NCBI RefSeq assembly: GCF_000518785.1 | Contig: NZ_JAEG01000021.1 | Span: 1-62,277 of the forward strand | Reading direction: 5' to 3' | Source of the DNA: Paenirhizobium selenitireducens ATCC BAA-1503 | GTDB lineage: Bacteria; Pseudomonadota; Alphaproteobacteria; Rhizobiales; Rhizobiaceae | Length of the DNA: 62,277 bases | Shown here: positions 8,360-17,454 of the stretch, in pieces | Layout: each line of letters opens with the position of its first letter | How positions within the stretch are numbered: position 1 is the stretch's first letter | Position numbers and translations under genes: made by a program | Notes under the pieces: model-generated | Databases searched by the model: none | The model's input: the letters and a program-made list of their open reading frames with translations, nothing else | Told to the model about the DNA's origin: nothing

Positions 8360-9895
8360 ATGATGAGTGTTCAAACCCAAAAGCTAGATGCGGCAATCGC
8401 CGCCGCCGACACGCCCATTCTCGAAATGCGCGGCATTTCGCAGATTTTTCCGGGCGTGAAGGCGCTCGATGGCGTGAACATCGCGCTCTATCCGGGCAAG
8501 GTGACGGCGCTGATCGGCGAGAACGGGGCCGGCAAGTCGACGCTGGTCAAGATCCTGACCGGGATCTACCGGCCGAACGAGGGCGAGATCCTGGTCGACG
8601 GCCGGCCGATCGCCTTTGCCAATGCACAAGCTGCGATCGATGCCGGCGTGACGGCAATTCACCAGGAAACCGTGCTGTTCGATGAACTGACCGTCGGCGA
8701 AAACATCTTTCTCGGCCATGCGCCGCGCACACGGTTCGGCCTGATCGACTGGAAGACCATCAACCAGCGCGCCCGCCAACTGCTGGCGGAGCTGGAAAGC
8801 AGCATCGACCCGACCATTCGCCTAAAGGACCTGTCGATCGCCCAGCGCCATCTGGTCGCCATCGCTCGGGCACTGTCGGTCGAGGCCCGCATCGTCATCA
8901 TGGACGAGCCGACGGCGGCCCTGTCTCGCAAGGAGATCGACGACCTGTTTCGCATCGTCGAGGGGCTGAAGCGCCAGGGCAAGGCGATCCTGTTCATCAG
9001 CCACAAGTTCGACGAGGTCTACGAAATCGCCGAAAACTATGCCGTCTTCCGCGACGGCAAGATGGTCGGTTCGGGCGCGCTGAAAGCCACGCCGCAGGAC
9101 GAGATCGTCCGGCTCATGGTCGGCCGCGACGTGCATGATGTCTTCCCGAAGGTGCCCGCCCGGATCGGCGGTACGGTGCTTTCGGTCGAGGGCTATTGCC
9201 ACGACACCGAATTCCGCGACATTTCCTTCGACCTGAAAAAGGGCGAGATTCTCGGCGTCTACGGCCTGATCGGCGCCGGGCGCTCCGAACTCTGCCAGTC
9301 GCTGTTCGGCATCACCGCGCCGGCATCCGGCCGGCTTTCGCTCGAAGGCCGGGAGATATCGATCCGCACGCCCGCCGACGCGATCGCCGCCGGCATCGTC
9401 TACGTGCCGGAAGAGCGCGGCCGCCATGGCCTGGCGCTCGAAATGCCGATCTACCAGAACATGTCGCTGCCGTCGCTGGCGCGCACGTCCGCGCGCGGCT
9501 TCCTCAAGGTCGCCAACGAACTGTCGCTCGCCCGCAAATATGCCGAGCGGCTCGACCTGCGCGCCGCCGCACTCTCGGTGCCGGTCGGTACGCTGTCGGG
9601 CGGCAACCAGCAGAAGGTGGTGATCGGCAAGTGGCTTGCCACGCAGCCGAAGGTCATCATTCTCGATGAGCCGACCAAGGGCATCGACATCGGCTCCAAG
9701 GCGGCCGTGCACGGCTTCATCTCCGAACTCGCGGGCGAGGGGCTGTCGATCATCATGATCTCGTCGGAACTGCCGGAAATTCTCGGCATGTCCGACCGCG
9801 TGCTGGTGATGCACGAGGGGCTGATGGCCGGGCTCTACGACCGCGACGGCCTCACCGCCGAGACGCTGGTGCGCGCCGCGACCGGCAACCGCTAA
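8360..9895 (+). CDS. rhaT: Rhamnose ABC transporter, double ATPase
   Basis: This 511-residue protein has two ABC domains in tandem, as is normal for CUT2 sugar importers. The first, about 20-255, has Walker A GENGAGKST and Walker B VIMDEPTAAL with a degenerate signature SIAQRHLVAIA. The second, about 265-505, has the altered loop YGLIGAGRSEL and a good signature LSGGNQQK followed by ILDEPTKGID. It powers RhaPQ from the cytosolic side. Two adjacent ATGs at 8360 and 8363 are possible starts and neither has a strong ribosome-binding site, so it may be translated less than rhaS. Confidence 0.94.
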   Translation: MMSVQTQKLDAAIAAADTPILEMRGISQIFPGVKALDGVNIALYPGKVTALIGENGAGKSTLVKILTGIYRPNEGEILVDGRPIAFANAQAAIDAGVTAIHQETVLFDELTVGENIFLGHAPRTRFGLIDWKTINQRARQLLAELESSIDPTIRLKDLSIAQRHLVAIARALSVEARIVIMDEPTAALSRKEIDDLFRIVEGLKRQGKAILFISHKFDEVYEIAENYAVFRDGKMVGSGALKATPQDEIVRLMVGRDVHDVFPKVPARIGGTVLSVEGYCHDTEFRDISFDLKKGEILGVYGLIGAGRSELCQSLFGITAPASGRLSLEGREISIRTPADAIAAGIVYVPEERGRHGLALEMPIYQNMSLPSLARTSARGFLKVANELSLARKYAERLDLRAAALSVPVGTLSGGNQQKVVIGKWLATQPKVIILDEPTKGIDIGSKAAVHGFISELAGEGLSIIMISSELPEILGMSDRVLVMHEGLMAGLYDRDGLTAETLVRAATGNR

Positions 9896-9906
9896 GGACA
9901 TTCGAC

Positions 9907-10905
9907 ATGCAACGGCTTCTCAAGAACCGCGAAATCCTGCTGGCGCTGATCATCGTCGTGATGATCGCCGGCTTCTCGACGCGGGCGTCGAACTTCGCCA
10001 CGCCGGGCAATCTGGCGACGATCTTCAACGACACCTCGATCCTGATCATCCTGGCGCTCGGCCAGATGACCGTCATCCTGACCAAATCGATCGACCTGTC
10101 GGTCGCCGCCAATCTCGCCTTCACCGGCATGGCGGTCGCCATGCTGGATGCCGCCTATCCCGGCCTGCCGCTGGCGCTGCTGATCGTGATCTCGATCGGC
10201 ATCGGCGCGGCGCTCGGCGCGATCAACGGCTTTCTCGTCTGGCTGCTGCAGATCCCGCCGATCGTCGTGACGCTCGGCACGCTCACCATTTATCGCGGCA
10301 TGGCCTTCGTGCTGTCGGGCGGCAGCTGGGTCAACGCGCATCAGATGACGCCGGACTTCCTCGGCCTGCCGCGCATCAGCGTGCTGGGCATGCCGATCCT
10401 GTCCTGGGCGGCGATCGCCATCGTCTTCCTGATCTGGTTCGTGCTGACCCGCACGCCCTTCGGCCGCTCGACCTATGCGGCGGGCGGCAATCCGACGGCG
10501 GCCGTCTATGCGGGCATCGATGTCGGCCGGGCCCGCTTCCTCGCCTTCGTGCTGTCGGGGGCGCTCGCCGGTCTTTCGGGCTATCTCTGGGTGTCGCGCT
10601 ATGCGGTCGCCTATGTCGATATCGCCGCCGGCTTCGAACTCGACAGCGTGGCTGCCAATGTCATCGGTGGCGTATCGATCGCCGGCGGCATCGGCTCGGT
10701 GATCGGCACCGTGCTCGGCGCGCTGTTCCTCGGCGTGATCAAGAACGCCTTGCCGGTCATCGGCATCTCGCCTTTCGCCCAGATGGCGATCTCGGGCGTC
10801 GTCATCGTGCTCGCCGTCGTCTTCAACGCCCGGGCCGAGGCCAAGAAGGGCCGCATCATCCTGCGCGACCGCGCAGCCAAGGACAGCCAGGAGGTGATCG
10901 CATGA
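9907..10905 (+). CDS. rhaP: Rhamnose ABC transporter permease 1
   Basis: This 332-residue inner-membrane permease belongs to the BPD_transp_2 (ribose/xylose type) family. About eight to ten hydrophobic segments are visible, starting with a helix at 13-32. The motif GQMTVILTKSIDLSVAANLAFTG around 48-70 is the family signature preceding the coupling region. It starts 12 bases after rhaT, and its stop overlaps the rhaQ start in an ATGA, so the two permeases are translationally coupled. They should form the heterodimeric channel used by RhaT. Confidence 0.93.
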   Translation: MQRLLKNREILLALIIVVMIAGFSTRASNFATPGNLATIFNDTSILIILALGQMTVILTKSIDLSVAANLAFTGMAVAMLDAAYPGLPLALLIVISIGIGAALGAINGFLVWLLQIPPIVVTLGTLTIYRGMAFVLSGGSWVNAHQMTPDFLGLPRISVLGMPILSWAAIAIVFLIWFVLTRTPFGRSTYAAGGNPTAAVYAGIDVGRARFLAFVLSGALAGLSGYLWVSRYAVAYVDIAAGFELDSVAANVIGGVSIAGGIGSVIGTVLGALFLGVIKNALPVIGISPFAQMAISGVVIVLAVVFNARAEAKKGRIILRDRAAKDSQEVIA

Positions 10906-11921
10906 GCACCGCGACTTCCGAAACCACGCCCACTCGCCGCCAGATCCCGGATCGGCTGGGCACGCCATTCAAGCGGCTGCTGGCCAGCTGGGAAGTGCTG
11001 CTGTTCGGGGTGGCGGTGGTGATCTTCATCGCCAATTCGCTGGCATCTCCTTATTTCCTCGACGCCTGGAACCTGTCGGACGCCACCTTCAACTTCACCG
11101 AAAAGGCGATGATCGCCTTTGCCATGGCGCTCCTGATCATCGCCGGCGAGATCGACCTGTCGGTCGCCGCGATCATTGCGCTCGCCTCCACCGCGATGGG
11201 CTATGCGGCGCAGATGGGCATCGGCGCGCCGGGGTTGGTGGCGATCGGCATCGGCACCGGTCTCGCCTGCGGCGCCTTCAACGGCATTCTTGTCGCTGGG
11301 CTGAAACTGCCGTCGATCGTCGTGACCATCGGCACGATGAGCCTGTTCCGCGGCATTTCCTATATCGTGCTCGGCGACCAGGCCTATGGCAAATACCCGG
11401 CCGATTTCGCCTTCTTCGGCCAGGGTTACGTGTTCTGGGTGTTCTCCTTCGAGTTCGTGCTGTTTCTCGTCATGGCCGGACTGTTCGCCGTGCTGCTGCA
11501 CGCCACCAATTTCGGCCGGCAGGTCTATGTGATCGGCAACAATCCGCTCGCCGCACGCTTCTCTGGCATTCCGGTCGAGCGGGTGAAGTTCATCCTCTTC
11601 CTGCTGACCGGCCTGATGAGCGGCATTGCCGCCGTCTGCCTCACCTCGCGGCTCGGCTCGACCCGGCCGTCGATCGCGCAAGGGTGGGAGCTTGAAGTGG
11701 TGACCATGGTGGTGCTCGGCGGGGTGTCAATTCTCGGTGGCGCCGGAACGATCGCCGGCGTGGTGATCGCCGCCTTCGTCATGGGCCTCGTGACCTTCGG
11801 CCTTGGCCTCCTCAACGTGCCCGGCATCGTCATGTCGATCTTCATTGGCCTGCTCTTGATCGTCACCATCGCGCTGCCGATCATCGGCCGGCGCATCCGC
11901 AATGCGAGGGCGGCACGATGA
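10902..11921 (+). CDS. rhaQ: Rhamnose ABC transporter permease 2
   Basis: This is the second BPD_transp_2 permease, 339 residues, and partner of the upstream permease. After a polar N-terminus of about 25 residues the multiple membrane helices begin. The motif [20 protein letters not shown] is equivalent to the signature in the first permease. It overlaps the preceding gene and the following mutarotase gene by 4 bases each (ATGA). The tight packing of rhaP, rhaQ, rhaU and rhaK indicates one transcript with coupled translation. Confidence 0.93.
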   Translation: MSTATSETTPTRRQIPDRLGTPFKRLLASWEVLLFGVAVVIFIANSLASPYFLDAWNLSDATFNFTEKAMIAFAMALLIIAGEIDLSVAAIIALASTAMGYAAQMGIGAPGLVAIGIGTGLACGAFNGILVAGLKLPSIVVTIGTMSLFRGISYIVLGDQAYGKYPADFAFFGQGYVFWVFSFEFVLFLVMAGLFAVLLHATNFGRQVYVIGNNPLAARFSGIPVERVKFILFLLTGLMSGIAAVCLTSRLGSTRPSIAQGWELEVVTMVVLGGVSILGGAGTIAGVVIAAFVMGLVTFGLGLLNVPGIVMSIFIGLLLIVTIALPIIGRRIRNARAAR

Positions 11922-12241
11922 GTGAACTCGAAAGACACGCCTTCAAGATGAAACTCCATTCCGGCATGGAGGCGGAATACAAGAAGCGCCATGACGAGAT
12001 CTGGCCGGAGCTTGTCGACCTGCTGCACGAGGCGGGCGTCAGCGACTATTCGATCCATCTCGACCGCGAGACCAACACCCTGTTCGGCGTTCTCAGCCGC
12101 CCCAAGGACCACACCATGGCGAGCCTGCCGGAGCATCCGGTGATGAAGCGCTGGTGGGCGCATATGGCCGACATCATGGAGAGCAATCCGGACAATTCGC
12201 CGGTCGCGACCGATCTCGTCACGGTGTTCCATCTGCCATGA
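11918..12241 (+). CDS. rhaU: L-rhamnose mutarotase
   Basis: This 107-residue protein of the RhaU/RhaM family interconverts the alpha and beta anomers of rhamnose. The N-terminal [20 protein letters not shown] and the segment [17 protein letters not shown] match the dimeric ferredoxin-like mutarotase fold, including the histidine of [11 protein letters not shown]. Length is normal for the family. The start overlaps the rhaQ stop and its own stop overlaps the rhaK start. In R. leguminosarum the equivalent gene occupies the same slot and is needed for growth on rhamnose. Confidence 0.93.
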   Translation: MSELERHAFKMKLHSGMEAEYKKRHDEIWPELVDLLHEAGVSDYSIHLDRETNTLFGVLSRPKDHTMASLPEHPVMKRWWAHMADIMESNPDNSPVATDLVTVFHLP

Positions 12242-13620
12242 CCGCCTCCAAACATGCCCGCGTGGCGGTCATCGACATCGGCAAGACCAATGCCAAGGTC
12301 GTCGTGCTCGACGGAACGAGCGGGGCGGAAATCGCGGTGCGCAGGACACCCAACCGGGTGATCGGCGCCACCCCCTATCCGCATTATGATGTCGAGGCGC
12401 TGTGGAGCTTCATCCTCTCGGCACTTTCGGACTTCGCCCGCGCGCCGGGCTTCGGGGCGATCTCGATCACCACGCATGGGGCGAGTGCCGCCCTTCTCGA
12501 CGCGCAGGGGCGGCTGGCACTGCCCGTGCTTGACTACGAATTCGAATATCCTGAGGCCATCCGCGAAGCCTATGACCGGCTGCGCCCGGACTTTGCCGGG
12601 ACCTGTTCTCCCCGGCTGTCCGGCGGGCTCAATCTCGGCGCGCAGCTGCATTTCCAGAAGACCGCTTTTCCCGACTATTTCGGGCGGGTCGCCACCGTCC
12701 TCACCTATCCGCAATACTGGGCCTACCGGCTGACCGGGATCGCCGCCAACGAGGTGACGTCGCTCGGCTGCCACACCGATCTCTGGCTGCCGGGTGAGGG
12801 GACCTATTCGACGCTGGTCGACCGGCTCGACATCCGCTCCCTGATGGCGCCGGTGCGGCCGGCCTTCGATGCGCTCGGACCGCTCCTGCCGGAGAACTGC
12901 GAGCGGATCGGCCTTGAAGCGCCGGTGCCGGTCCATTGCGGCATTCACGATTCCAATGCGTCGCTGCTGCCGCATCTCTTGCGGCGTGAGGCGCCCTTTG
13001 CCGTGGTATCGACCGGAACCTGGGTCGTGTGTTTTGCCGTCGGCGGCAATCTCGAGGGGCTTGATCCGAAACGCGACACGCTTGCCAATGTCGATGCCTT
13101 CGGCCGTGCCGTGCCCTCGGCACGCTTCATGGGCGGACGCGAATACGAAATGCTGACGGAGCAGCTGGAACCAAAGACCGAGGCGGAACTGGACAAGGCG
13201 CTGGAAGCCGTCGTTTCGCGTTCGGTCATGGTACTCCCCAATGTCGCGGCAGGCTCCGGACCCTATCCGGGGCGCAGGATGGAATGGCTGGGCGTGGCGA
13301 AGACGGATGCCGAGCGCCGGGTCGCCGCCTCGCTCTATGCGGCGATGATGACGGCGACCTGCCTCGATCTGATCGGCAATCGCGGTCCGATCGTGGTCGA
13401 GGGGCCGTTTGCCGCAAACGAAATCTATCTGCGCGCCCTTGCCACGGCGGCCGGTCGCGCGGTCATCGTCCTGATGGGCGCGGCGCCGACCGGCACGGCG
13501 CAAGGGGCGGGCCTGCTGGCAGGCATTGCGCTGCAGCCCGGCGAGGAACGCTCGATCGCTGCCGATCCTGCCCTTGCCGACTATTGCCGGCATTGGCGAC
13601 GGGCCGTCGACGTCGGCTGA
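12238..13620 (+). CDS. rhaK: Rhamnulose/rhamnose kinase of the FGGY family
   Basis: This 460-residue sugar kinase phosphorylates the pathway sugar in the cytosol. The FGGY N domain starts with the phosphate loop [15 protein letters not shown], and the C domain has [15 protein letters not shown] and [18 protein letters not shown] 12238 was chosen because it overlaps the mutarotase stop as ATGA and gives the family N-terminus. An in-frame start at 12154 would lie wholly inside rhaU. In R. leguminosarum RhaK is required for transport as well as phosphorylation; whether that holds here is inference. It is the last gene of the operon and is followed by a strong terminator. Confidence 0.93.
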   Translation: MTASKHARVAVIDIGKTNAKVVVLDGTSGAEIAVRRTPNRVIGATPYPHYDVEALWSFILSALSDFARAPGFGAISITTHGASAALLDAQGRLALPVLDYEFEYPEAIREAYDRLRPDFAGTCSPRLSGGLNLGAQLHFQKTAFPDYFGRVATVLTYPQYWAYRLTGIAANEVTSLGCHTDLWLPGEGTYSTLVDRLDIRSLMAPVRPAFDALGPLLPENCERIGLEAPVPVHCGIHDSNASLLPHLLRREAPFAVVSTGTWVVCFAVGGNLEGLDPKRDTLANVDAFGRAVPSARFMGGREYEMLTEQLEPKTEAELDKALEAVVSRSVMVLPNVAAGSGPYPGRRMEWLGVAKTDAERRVAASLYAAMMTATCLDLIGNRGPIVVEGPFAANEIYLRALATAAGRAVIVLMGAAPTGTAQGAGLLAGIALQPGEERSIAADPALADYCRHWRRAVDVG

Positions 13621-13660
13621 CGCGGCGGACCTTACCCGTGGATGAAGACCCCGGACGCAG

Positions 13661-13692
13661 AAAAGCCCGGGACAGATGTCCCGGGCTTTTTA
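13661..13692. terminator. Bidirectional rho-independent terminator between rhaK and the CsbD gene
   Basis: AAAAGCCCGGGAC and GTCCCGGGCTTTTT pair almost perfectly around a two- to three-base loop. A-rich and T-rich ends make it function in both directions. It closes the rhaR-K operon and the convergent CsbD gene. Confidence 0.88.
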
Positions 13693-13709
13693 AATAGGCG
13701 CAGTGGATC

Positions 13710-13907
13710 TTAGTGGCGGCCGAGCCAGGTGTCGATTTCGCGTTCGGCTTCTTCTTCGGTCTTGCCGTAGGCTTCCTGGATCTTGCCGGAGAGCTGCTTG
13801 CGGTTGCCGGCGATCACGTCGAGATCGTCGCCGGTGATCTTGCCCCACTGAACCTGGGCCTTGCCCTTAAACTGTTCCCAATTGCCTTCGATCTGATTCC
13901 AATTCAT
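13710..13907 (-). CDS. CsbD-family stress protein
   Basis: This 65-residue hydrophilic protein begins MNWNQIEGNWEQFKGK and continues with KITGDDLDVIAGNRKQLSGKIQ, the CsbD/YjbJ signature. It ends in the helical EEAEREIDTWLGRH. CsbD proteins are abundant general-stress proteins of unknown biochemical role. A perfect GGAAC-N16-CGTT promoter lies 53-77 bases upstream on the same strand, so expression should depend on the EcfG sigma factor encoded 6 kb away. The gene marks the left edge of the stress island. Confidence 0.93.
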   Translation of the reverse strand: MNWNQIEGNWEQFKGKAQVQWGKITGDDLDVIAGNRKQLSGKIQEAYGKTEEEAEREIDTWLGRH

Positions 13908-13959
13908 GTCGATATCCTTCTCGGTTGGTCACGGTAGAGGCCGTTGTCCTCGGTGCATC

Positions 13960-13984
13960 AACGCGACGGACGGGCTTAAGTTCC
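13960..13984 (-). promoter_or_regulatory. EcfG-type promoter of the CsbD gene
   Basis: Read on the minus strand, GGAAC at 13984-13980 is followed after exactly 16 bases by CGTT at 13963-13960. This is the full consensus of general-stress-response (EcfG) promoters, placed about 50 bases before the start codon. Confidence 0.85.
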
Positions 13985-14113
13985 GCCCATGGACTTGCAG
14001 GCCGGCAAATTGTCCCGCGCACAGGCGGTTGATGAAGACGGTGCGGCACCATGAGCCCTGCGGGGCGGAGTACTGAGTCTTGCGCGCTATCGGCGTAGGG
14101 CCTACAAAAATCC

Positions 14114-14138
14114 GGAACCGATCGGCGGTTGAGACGTT
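14114..14138 (+). promoter_or_regulatory. EcfG-type promoter of the DUF883/YqjE-like pair
   Basis: GGAAC at 14114-14118, a 16-base spacer and CGTT at 14135-14138 match the EcfG consensus exactly. The start codon lies 34 bases downstream. Confidence 0.85.
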
Positions 14139-14171
14139 TTCAGCACGAAGCAGATCACAAGGAGATTTCTG

Positions 14172-14540
14172 ATGGCCACCGTATCCATGGCGGACAAGGC
14201 GAAGGCAAAGGCAGACAGCCTGATCGACGAAGCGGAAATCGCAACCAGCGCAAGCGCCGGCGACGTGCAGGCTGAACTCGAAAACCTGCGTCGCGATATT
14301 GCCGCACTGACGCAGACGCTTGCTTCCTTCGGCACCGGCAAGTTCAAGGAAGCGAGCAACCGGGCAAGCCAGCTCGGCGCGGAAGCCGCGGACGCTTCCG
14401 CCCAGTACGTCGAAAGCGCGCGCAGCAGCCTGATCTCTGCCGAGCAGGATCTTGAGGCGCATATCCGCAACAAGCCGCTCCAGGCGATCGCCATTGCAGC
14501 CGGCGTCGGCTTCGTGGCCGCCCTGCTGAGCCGGCGCTGA
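14172..14540 (+). CDS. DUF883 (ElaB/YqjD-like) membrane-anchored protein
   Basis: This 122-residue protein is Ala/Glu-rich and helical, with a coiled-coil-prone middle (about 30-95). A short hydrophobic C-terminal anchor with a positive tail (KPLQAIAIAAGVGFVAALLSRR) is the pattern of the ElaB/YqjD/DUF883 family. Relatives in E. coli bind ribosomes and sit in the inner membrane in stationary phase. AAGGAG lies 8 bases before the ATG. It is driven by its own EcfG promoter and followed after 3 bases by a YqjE-like gene, as yqjD is followed by yqjE in E. coli. Confidence 0.88.
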   Translation: MATVSMADKAKAKADSLIDEAEIATSASAGDVQAELENLRRDIAALTQTLASFGTGKFKEASNRASQLGAEAADASAQYVESARSSLISAEQDLEAHIRNKPLQAIAIAAGVGFVAALLSRR

Positions 14541-14543
14541 TCG

Positions 14544-14996
14544 ATGCGCGGATTGATCGAGCAGATCGTCGTCCTGGCATTGGGAAATGTCGCGACGACC
14601 GCGGTCGAGGTCAAGCGCAAGACGATCGGCGGGGTCATCGCCATGGTCTTCGTGCTGACCGCCTATGTGGCATTGGTGATGGCGCTGGCCTTTTATGTCG
14701 CGTCGCAGGCTGGACCTGTGGCGGCAGCCCTGGTGGTTGCTGCTGCGGCGATGGCGGGAGCGCTGGTGGTGCTGGCCGTCGTTGCCGTGCTCAATCGGCA
14801 GACCGAGCGCCGGATGCTGGAGCGGCAGGCGGCCATGGCGGCGCAAGGGCCTGATCCGGTTACGGCGCGGCTGGTTTCCGAACTGCCGGGCATGATGCGG
14901 GAGAGCCCGATCGTCACGACGATCATGGTGAGCAGTCTGGTCTATGTGCTGGCGCGCAGTCGCGGATTCGGACGGCGTCCCCGAGATCGCAGCTAA
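14544..14996 (+). CDS. YqjE-like / phage-holin-superfamily small membrane protein
   Basis: This 150-residue protein has two long hydrophobic segments at about 29-54 and 59-85 and a third weak one near 124-139. A charged segment rich in Arg, Glu and Gln lies between the second and third. Size and topology resemble the YqjE or holin_X/DUF1469 families that accompany DUF883 genes. It starts 3 bases after the preceding stop, so both share the upstream EcfG promoter. Function is unknown beyond a presumed envelope-stress role. Confidence 0.7.
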   Translation: MRGLIEQIVVLALGNVATTAVEVKRKTIGGVIAMVFVLTAYVALVMALAFYVASQAGPVAAALVVAAAAMAGALVVLAVVAVLNRQTERRMLERQAAMAAQGPDPVTARLVSELPGMMRESPIVTTIMVSSLVYVLARSRGFGRRPRDRS

Positions 14997-15075
14997 CGCT
15001 GCTCTCAGCCGAGCCGGTTTTGGCGCGGGATGGGGCTCAAGGTGGGAAAGACGAGGACCAAGGTGCGGACCCGGT

Positions 15076-15270
15076 TCAGCCTTTTTCGTCGCGCTCAGCC
15101 TTGTCGAGACGCTCAAGAAGGTCGAGAAACGCCGGAGGCGTGCCTTCCTGGATGATGCTGTCGTAATATCCACGGAGCTTCTGGGCGATCATCGCATTGG
15201 CATCCTGCTTCCTCGACGCCGCGGCGTCGGGCCGCTCGCCCTGTTCGGATTTCTTATCCGGCATTGTCAT
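15076..15270 (-). CDS. NepR-family anti-sigma factor, divergent from phyR
   Basis: This 64-residue protein carries the NepR core IAQKLRGYYDSIIQEGTPPA at about 29-48, followed by FLDLLERLDKAE. NepR binds EcfG in unstressed cells and is pulled off by phosphorylated PhyR. The usual PVPDRF segment reads GTPPAF here, so the two residues just before the Phe are changed relative to the second NepR at 19654, which may alter partner affinity. It is divergently oriented from phyR across a 146-base gap. No consensus EcfG promoter faces it, unlike the second copy. Confidence 0.85.
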   Translation of the reverse strand: MTMPDKKSEQGERPDAAASRKQDANAMIAQKLRGYYDSIIQEGTPPAFLDLLERLDKAERDEKG

Positions 15271-15327
15271 GAAGCCCCGTTTGTCCCCTGGTCGAAATTG
15301 AGATTAGTCTATTAAGTGGGTCAACGG

Positions 15328-15357
15328 AAAAAAGTTCCTTATCGGCGGAACTTTTTT
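15328..15357. repeat. Perfect inverted repeat overlapping the phyR -35 element
   Basis: AAAAAAGTTCC at 15328-15338 is the exact reverse complement of GGAACTTTTTT at 15347-15357, with an 8-base loop. The right arm contains the -35 GGAAC of phyR. The left arm presents a second GGAAC facing the nepR side, but no CGTT stands 16-17 bases from it. Confidence 0.75.
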
Positions 15358-15371
15358 TCGCAAGGCGCGTT
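15347..15371 (+). promoter_or_regulatory. EcfG-type promoter of phyR
   Basis: GGAAC at 15347-15351, 16 bases, then CGTT at 15368-15371, which is 46 bases before the phyR start. An EcfG-dependent phyR would give positive feedback in the stress response. Confidence 0.85.
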
Positions 15372-15416
15372 TCCAGCCCAGTCCGCACCCATACTGTATT
15401 CAATTGGAGAAACCGC

Positions 15417-16211
15417 ATGTCTCTTACCGCCCGCGTTGCCGCTCACCTGCCATACCTTCGGCGATACGCACGAGCCGTCACCGGCTCACAGACTTCCGGA
15501 GACGCCTATGTCGCGGCAGCGCTTGAAGCACTGATCGCCGACATCTCGATCTTCCCCAAGGGCGCCAACGATCGCGTTTCTCTCTACAAGCTGTTCGTCA
15601 CGCTGTTCGATTCCACCCAGGTGGAGATCCCGGATGTCTCCTCGCCCTTCGCGTGGGAAAAGCGCGCGGCGGCCAATCTCGCAAGCGTTCCGACGCGCGC
15701 GCGCCATGCCTTCCTGCTGATCACCGTCGAAGGTTTTTCGCCAGCCGAAGCGGCGGAGATTCTCGGGGTCGACGAGGCGAAATTCAACGCCCTGTTCAAC
15801 GAGGCATCCTCCGAGATTTCGCGCCAGGTGGCGACCGACATCATGATCATCGAGGACGAGCCGCTGATCGCGCTCGACATCGAGCAGATGGTCGAGGATC
15901 TCGGCCATCGCGTCACCGGCATCGCCCGCACCCATGCGGAAGCCGTCGAGCTCTACAAGCGGACCAGCCCGAAGATGGTGCTCGCCGACATCCAGCTGGC
16001 CGACGGCAGCTCGGGCATCGACGCGGTCAACGACATCCTGAAGGTCGACACCGTTCCCGTGATCTTCATCACGGCGTTCCCGGAGCGCCTGCTGACCGGC
16101 GAGCGGCCCGAACCGGCCTTCCTCGTGACCAAGCCGTTTAACCCCGACATGGTCAAGGCGCTGATCAGCCAGGCCCTGTTCTTCAACGAGCGAGTGGTCG
16201 AGGGCGTCTGA
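15417..16211 (+). CDS. phyR: General stress response regulator PhyR
   Basis: This 264-residue anti-anti-sigma factor has an EcfG-like sigma mimic at its N-terminus (about 1-135) fused to a C-terminal receiver domain (about 141-258). The receiver keeps the acidic pocket E146/D147, phosphoacceptor D191 (MVLADIQLAD), T219 and K239 (VTKPF). On phosphorylation the sigma-like part binds NepR and frees EcfG. Length and domain order are typical. Gene order with a divergent nepR, an HWE kinase downstream and ecfG about 4 kb away fits the rhizobial PhyR module, called RsiB in Sinorhizobium. Confidence 0.96.
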   Translation: MSLTARVAAHLPYLRRYARAVTGSQTSGDAYVAAALEALIADISIFPKGANDRVSLYKLFVTLFDSTQVEIPDVSSPFAWEKRAAANLASVPTRARHAFLLITVEGFSPAEAAEILGVDEAKFNALFNEASSEISRQVATDIMIIEDEPLIALDIEQMVEDLGHRVTGIARTHAEAVELYKRTSPKMVLADIQLADGSSGIDAVNDILKVDTVPVIFITAFPERLLTGERPEPAFLVTKPFNPDMVKALISQALFFNERVVEGV

Positions 16212-16312
16212 GCGGCGCTCGGAGGGGCCGGGGGATGGGTGCGCTCCGCACGTCCGGGGCATGAAGGCCGACAGGCCAGGAACGGATAGCCGAGCAGCGG
16301 CGGAGTGAGAAG

Positions 16313-17311
16313 TTGGTACATCGGTTGACATGGTATGCACCTGAGCGCGGCGATGACAAATTGCGCGAGTTCTTCATAACCGCCTTGATCGACATGAGTG
16401 CCAGCCTGACCCTGCAGGACAGGGGCGGGCGTTATATCTGCATTACCACCCTGCCGGCCCGCTGGTCGTTGAGGCCGGGCGTGACCCCGAGCGATGAGGC
16501 GATCTTCGGGTCCGAGATCGGCGCTCGCCTCCAGGAACTGAAAGCCGGGCTGACCCAGCCCGGTGATCGCGCCGAGTTGGAAATTGAAGCCGGGGACGAC
16601 ACCTTCTTCGAATTCCGTTGTCGCATCGTCGAAATGAGCAGCCAGGAGGTCAACATGCTGACCGTGGTGATCGACCGGACGGAGGACCGACGGCGCGAGC
16701 GGCTGCTCAGGGCGCTGTTGCGCGAGGTCAGCCACCGCTCGAAGAACCTGCTCGCCATCATCCAGAGCATTGCGTCGCAGACCGCCCGCTATTCCGGCTC
16801 GTTCGAGACCTTCCTTGCGAAGTTCCGCGGCCGGCTGCACGCCCTGTCGCAATCGCAGGACCTGATCACCGATTCGAGCTGGCGCGGCGCCTATTTTCGC
16901 GACCTGCTGAAGCAGCAGGTCGATCGGTATGTGCAGGAGAACGCCGATCTGGTGAAGGTTTCGGGCGAAGACGTGCTCCTGACCCCGAATGCCTCGCTGC
17001 ATATCGGTCTGGCGCTCCATGAGTTGATCGTCAATGCGGTAAGCCACGGTGACTTCCTGGCGCGGCGGCGCCCGATCGAGGTCCGATGCGAGCGGATCGA
17101 GACCGGCACCGGACCGCAGATTCGCGTGACGTGGGTCGAGCCGGTCGGGCCGCTCGACGACGAGGCGGTCGCGGCGGCAAAGACGGCACGGTTCGGCAGC
17201 ACGGTGCTCGAACGGGTCGTGCCCTCCTCGGTCAACGGCCATGTCCACCATCGGCTGGAGCGCGATCAGGTTAGCTACGAACTGACGTTCCCGCAGGAAA
17301 TCTACGAATAG
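16313..17311 (+). CDS. HWE-family sensor histidine kinase
   Basis: This soluble kinase of 332 residues has no membrane segment. A short PAS-like region (about 20-120) precedes the HWE core: phosphoacceptor H141 in REVSHRSKN, N-box N241 in ALHELIVNAVSHG, and the W274-x-E276 motif (VTWVEPVGP) that names the family. HWE kinases are the usual phosphodonors of PhyR-type regulators, and this one lies 101 bases downstream of phyR. The start is uncertain: TTG 16313 is used, while an ATG at residue 28 would shorten the PAS-like part. It may be a PhyK-type kinase; the input signal is unknown. Confidence 0.9.
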   Translation: MVHRLTWYAPERGDDKLREFFITALIDMSASLTLQDRGGRYICITTLPARWSLRPGVTPSDEAIFGSEIGARLQELKAGLTQPGDRAELEIEAGDDTFFEFRCRIVEMSSQEVNMLTVVIDRTEDRRRERLLRALLREVSHRSKNLLAIIQSIASQTARYSGSFETFLAKFRGRLHALSQSQDLITDSSWRGAYFRDLLKQQVDRYVQENADLVKVSGEDVLLTPNASLHIGLALHELIVNAVSHGDFLARRRPIEVRCERIETGTGPQIRVTWVEPVGPLDDEAVAAAKTARFGSTVLERVVPSSVNGHVHHRLERDQVSYELTFPQEIYE

Positions 17312-17454
17312 GCGGATCGTGGCGGAACGATTCGTGGTTTGATGACTTGTTCGGTCGGCACAGCCCGACGCCGTCGCTTCGGGGCTCTGGCCACAGTGCC
17401 GCGCTGCCGCCCCATGCCTTCCTGCCGCGCCTTCCTTCGTCACGGGAGCCTCGA

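Noticed and set aside
15323..15338. Possible EcfG promoter facing the nepR gene at 15270
   Set aside because: GGAAC is present on the minus strand but the nearest CGTT is only 7 bases away; none stands at 16-17 bases.
17324..17349. GGAAC upstream of the metallopeptidase as EcfG promoter
   Set aside because: Sixteen bases downstream the sequence is ACTT, not CGTT, and no other spacing gives a match.
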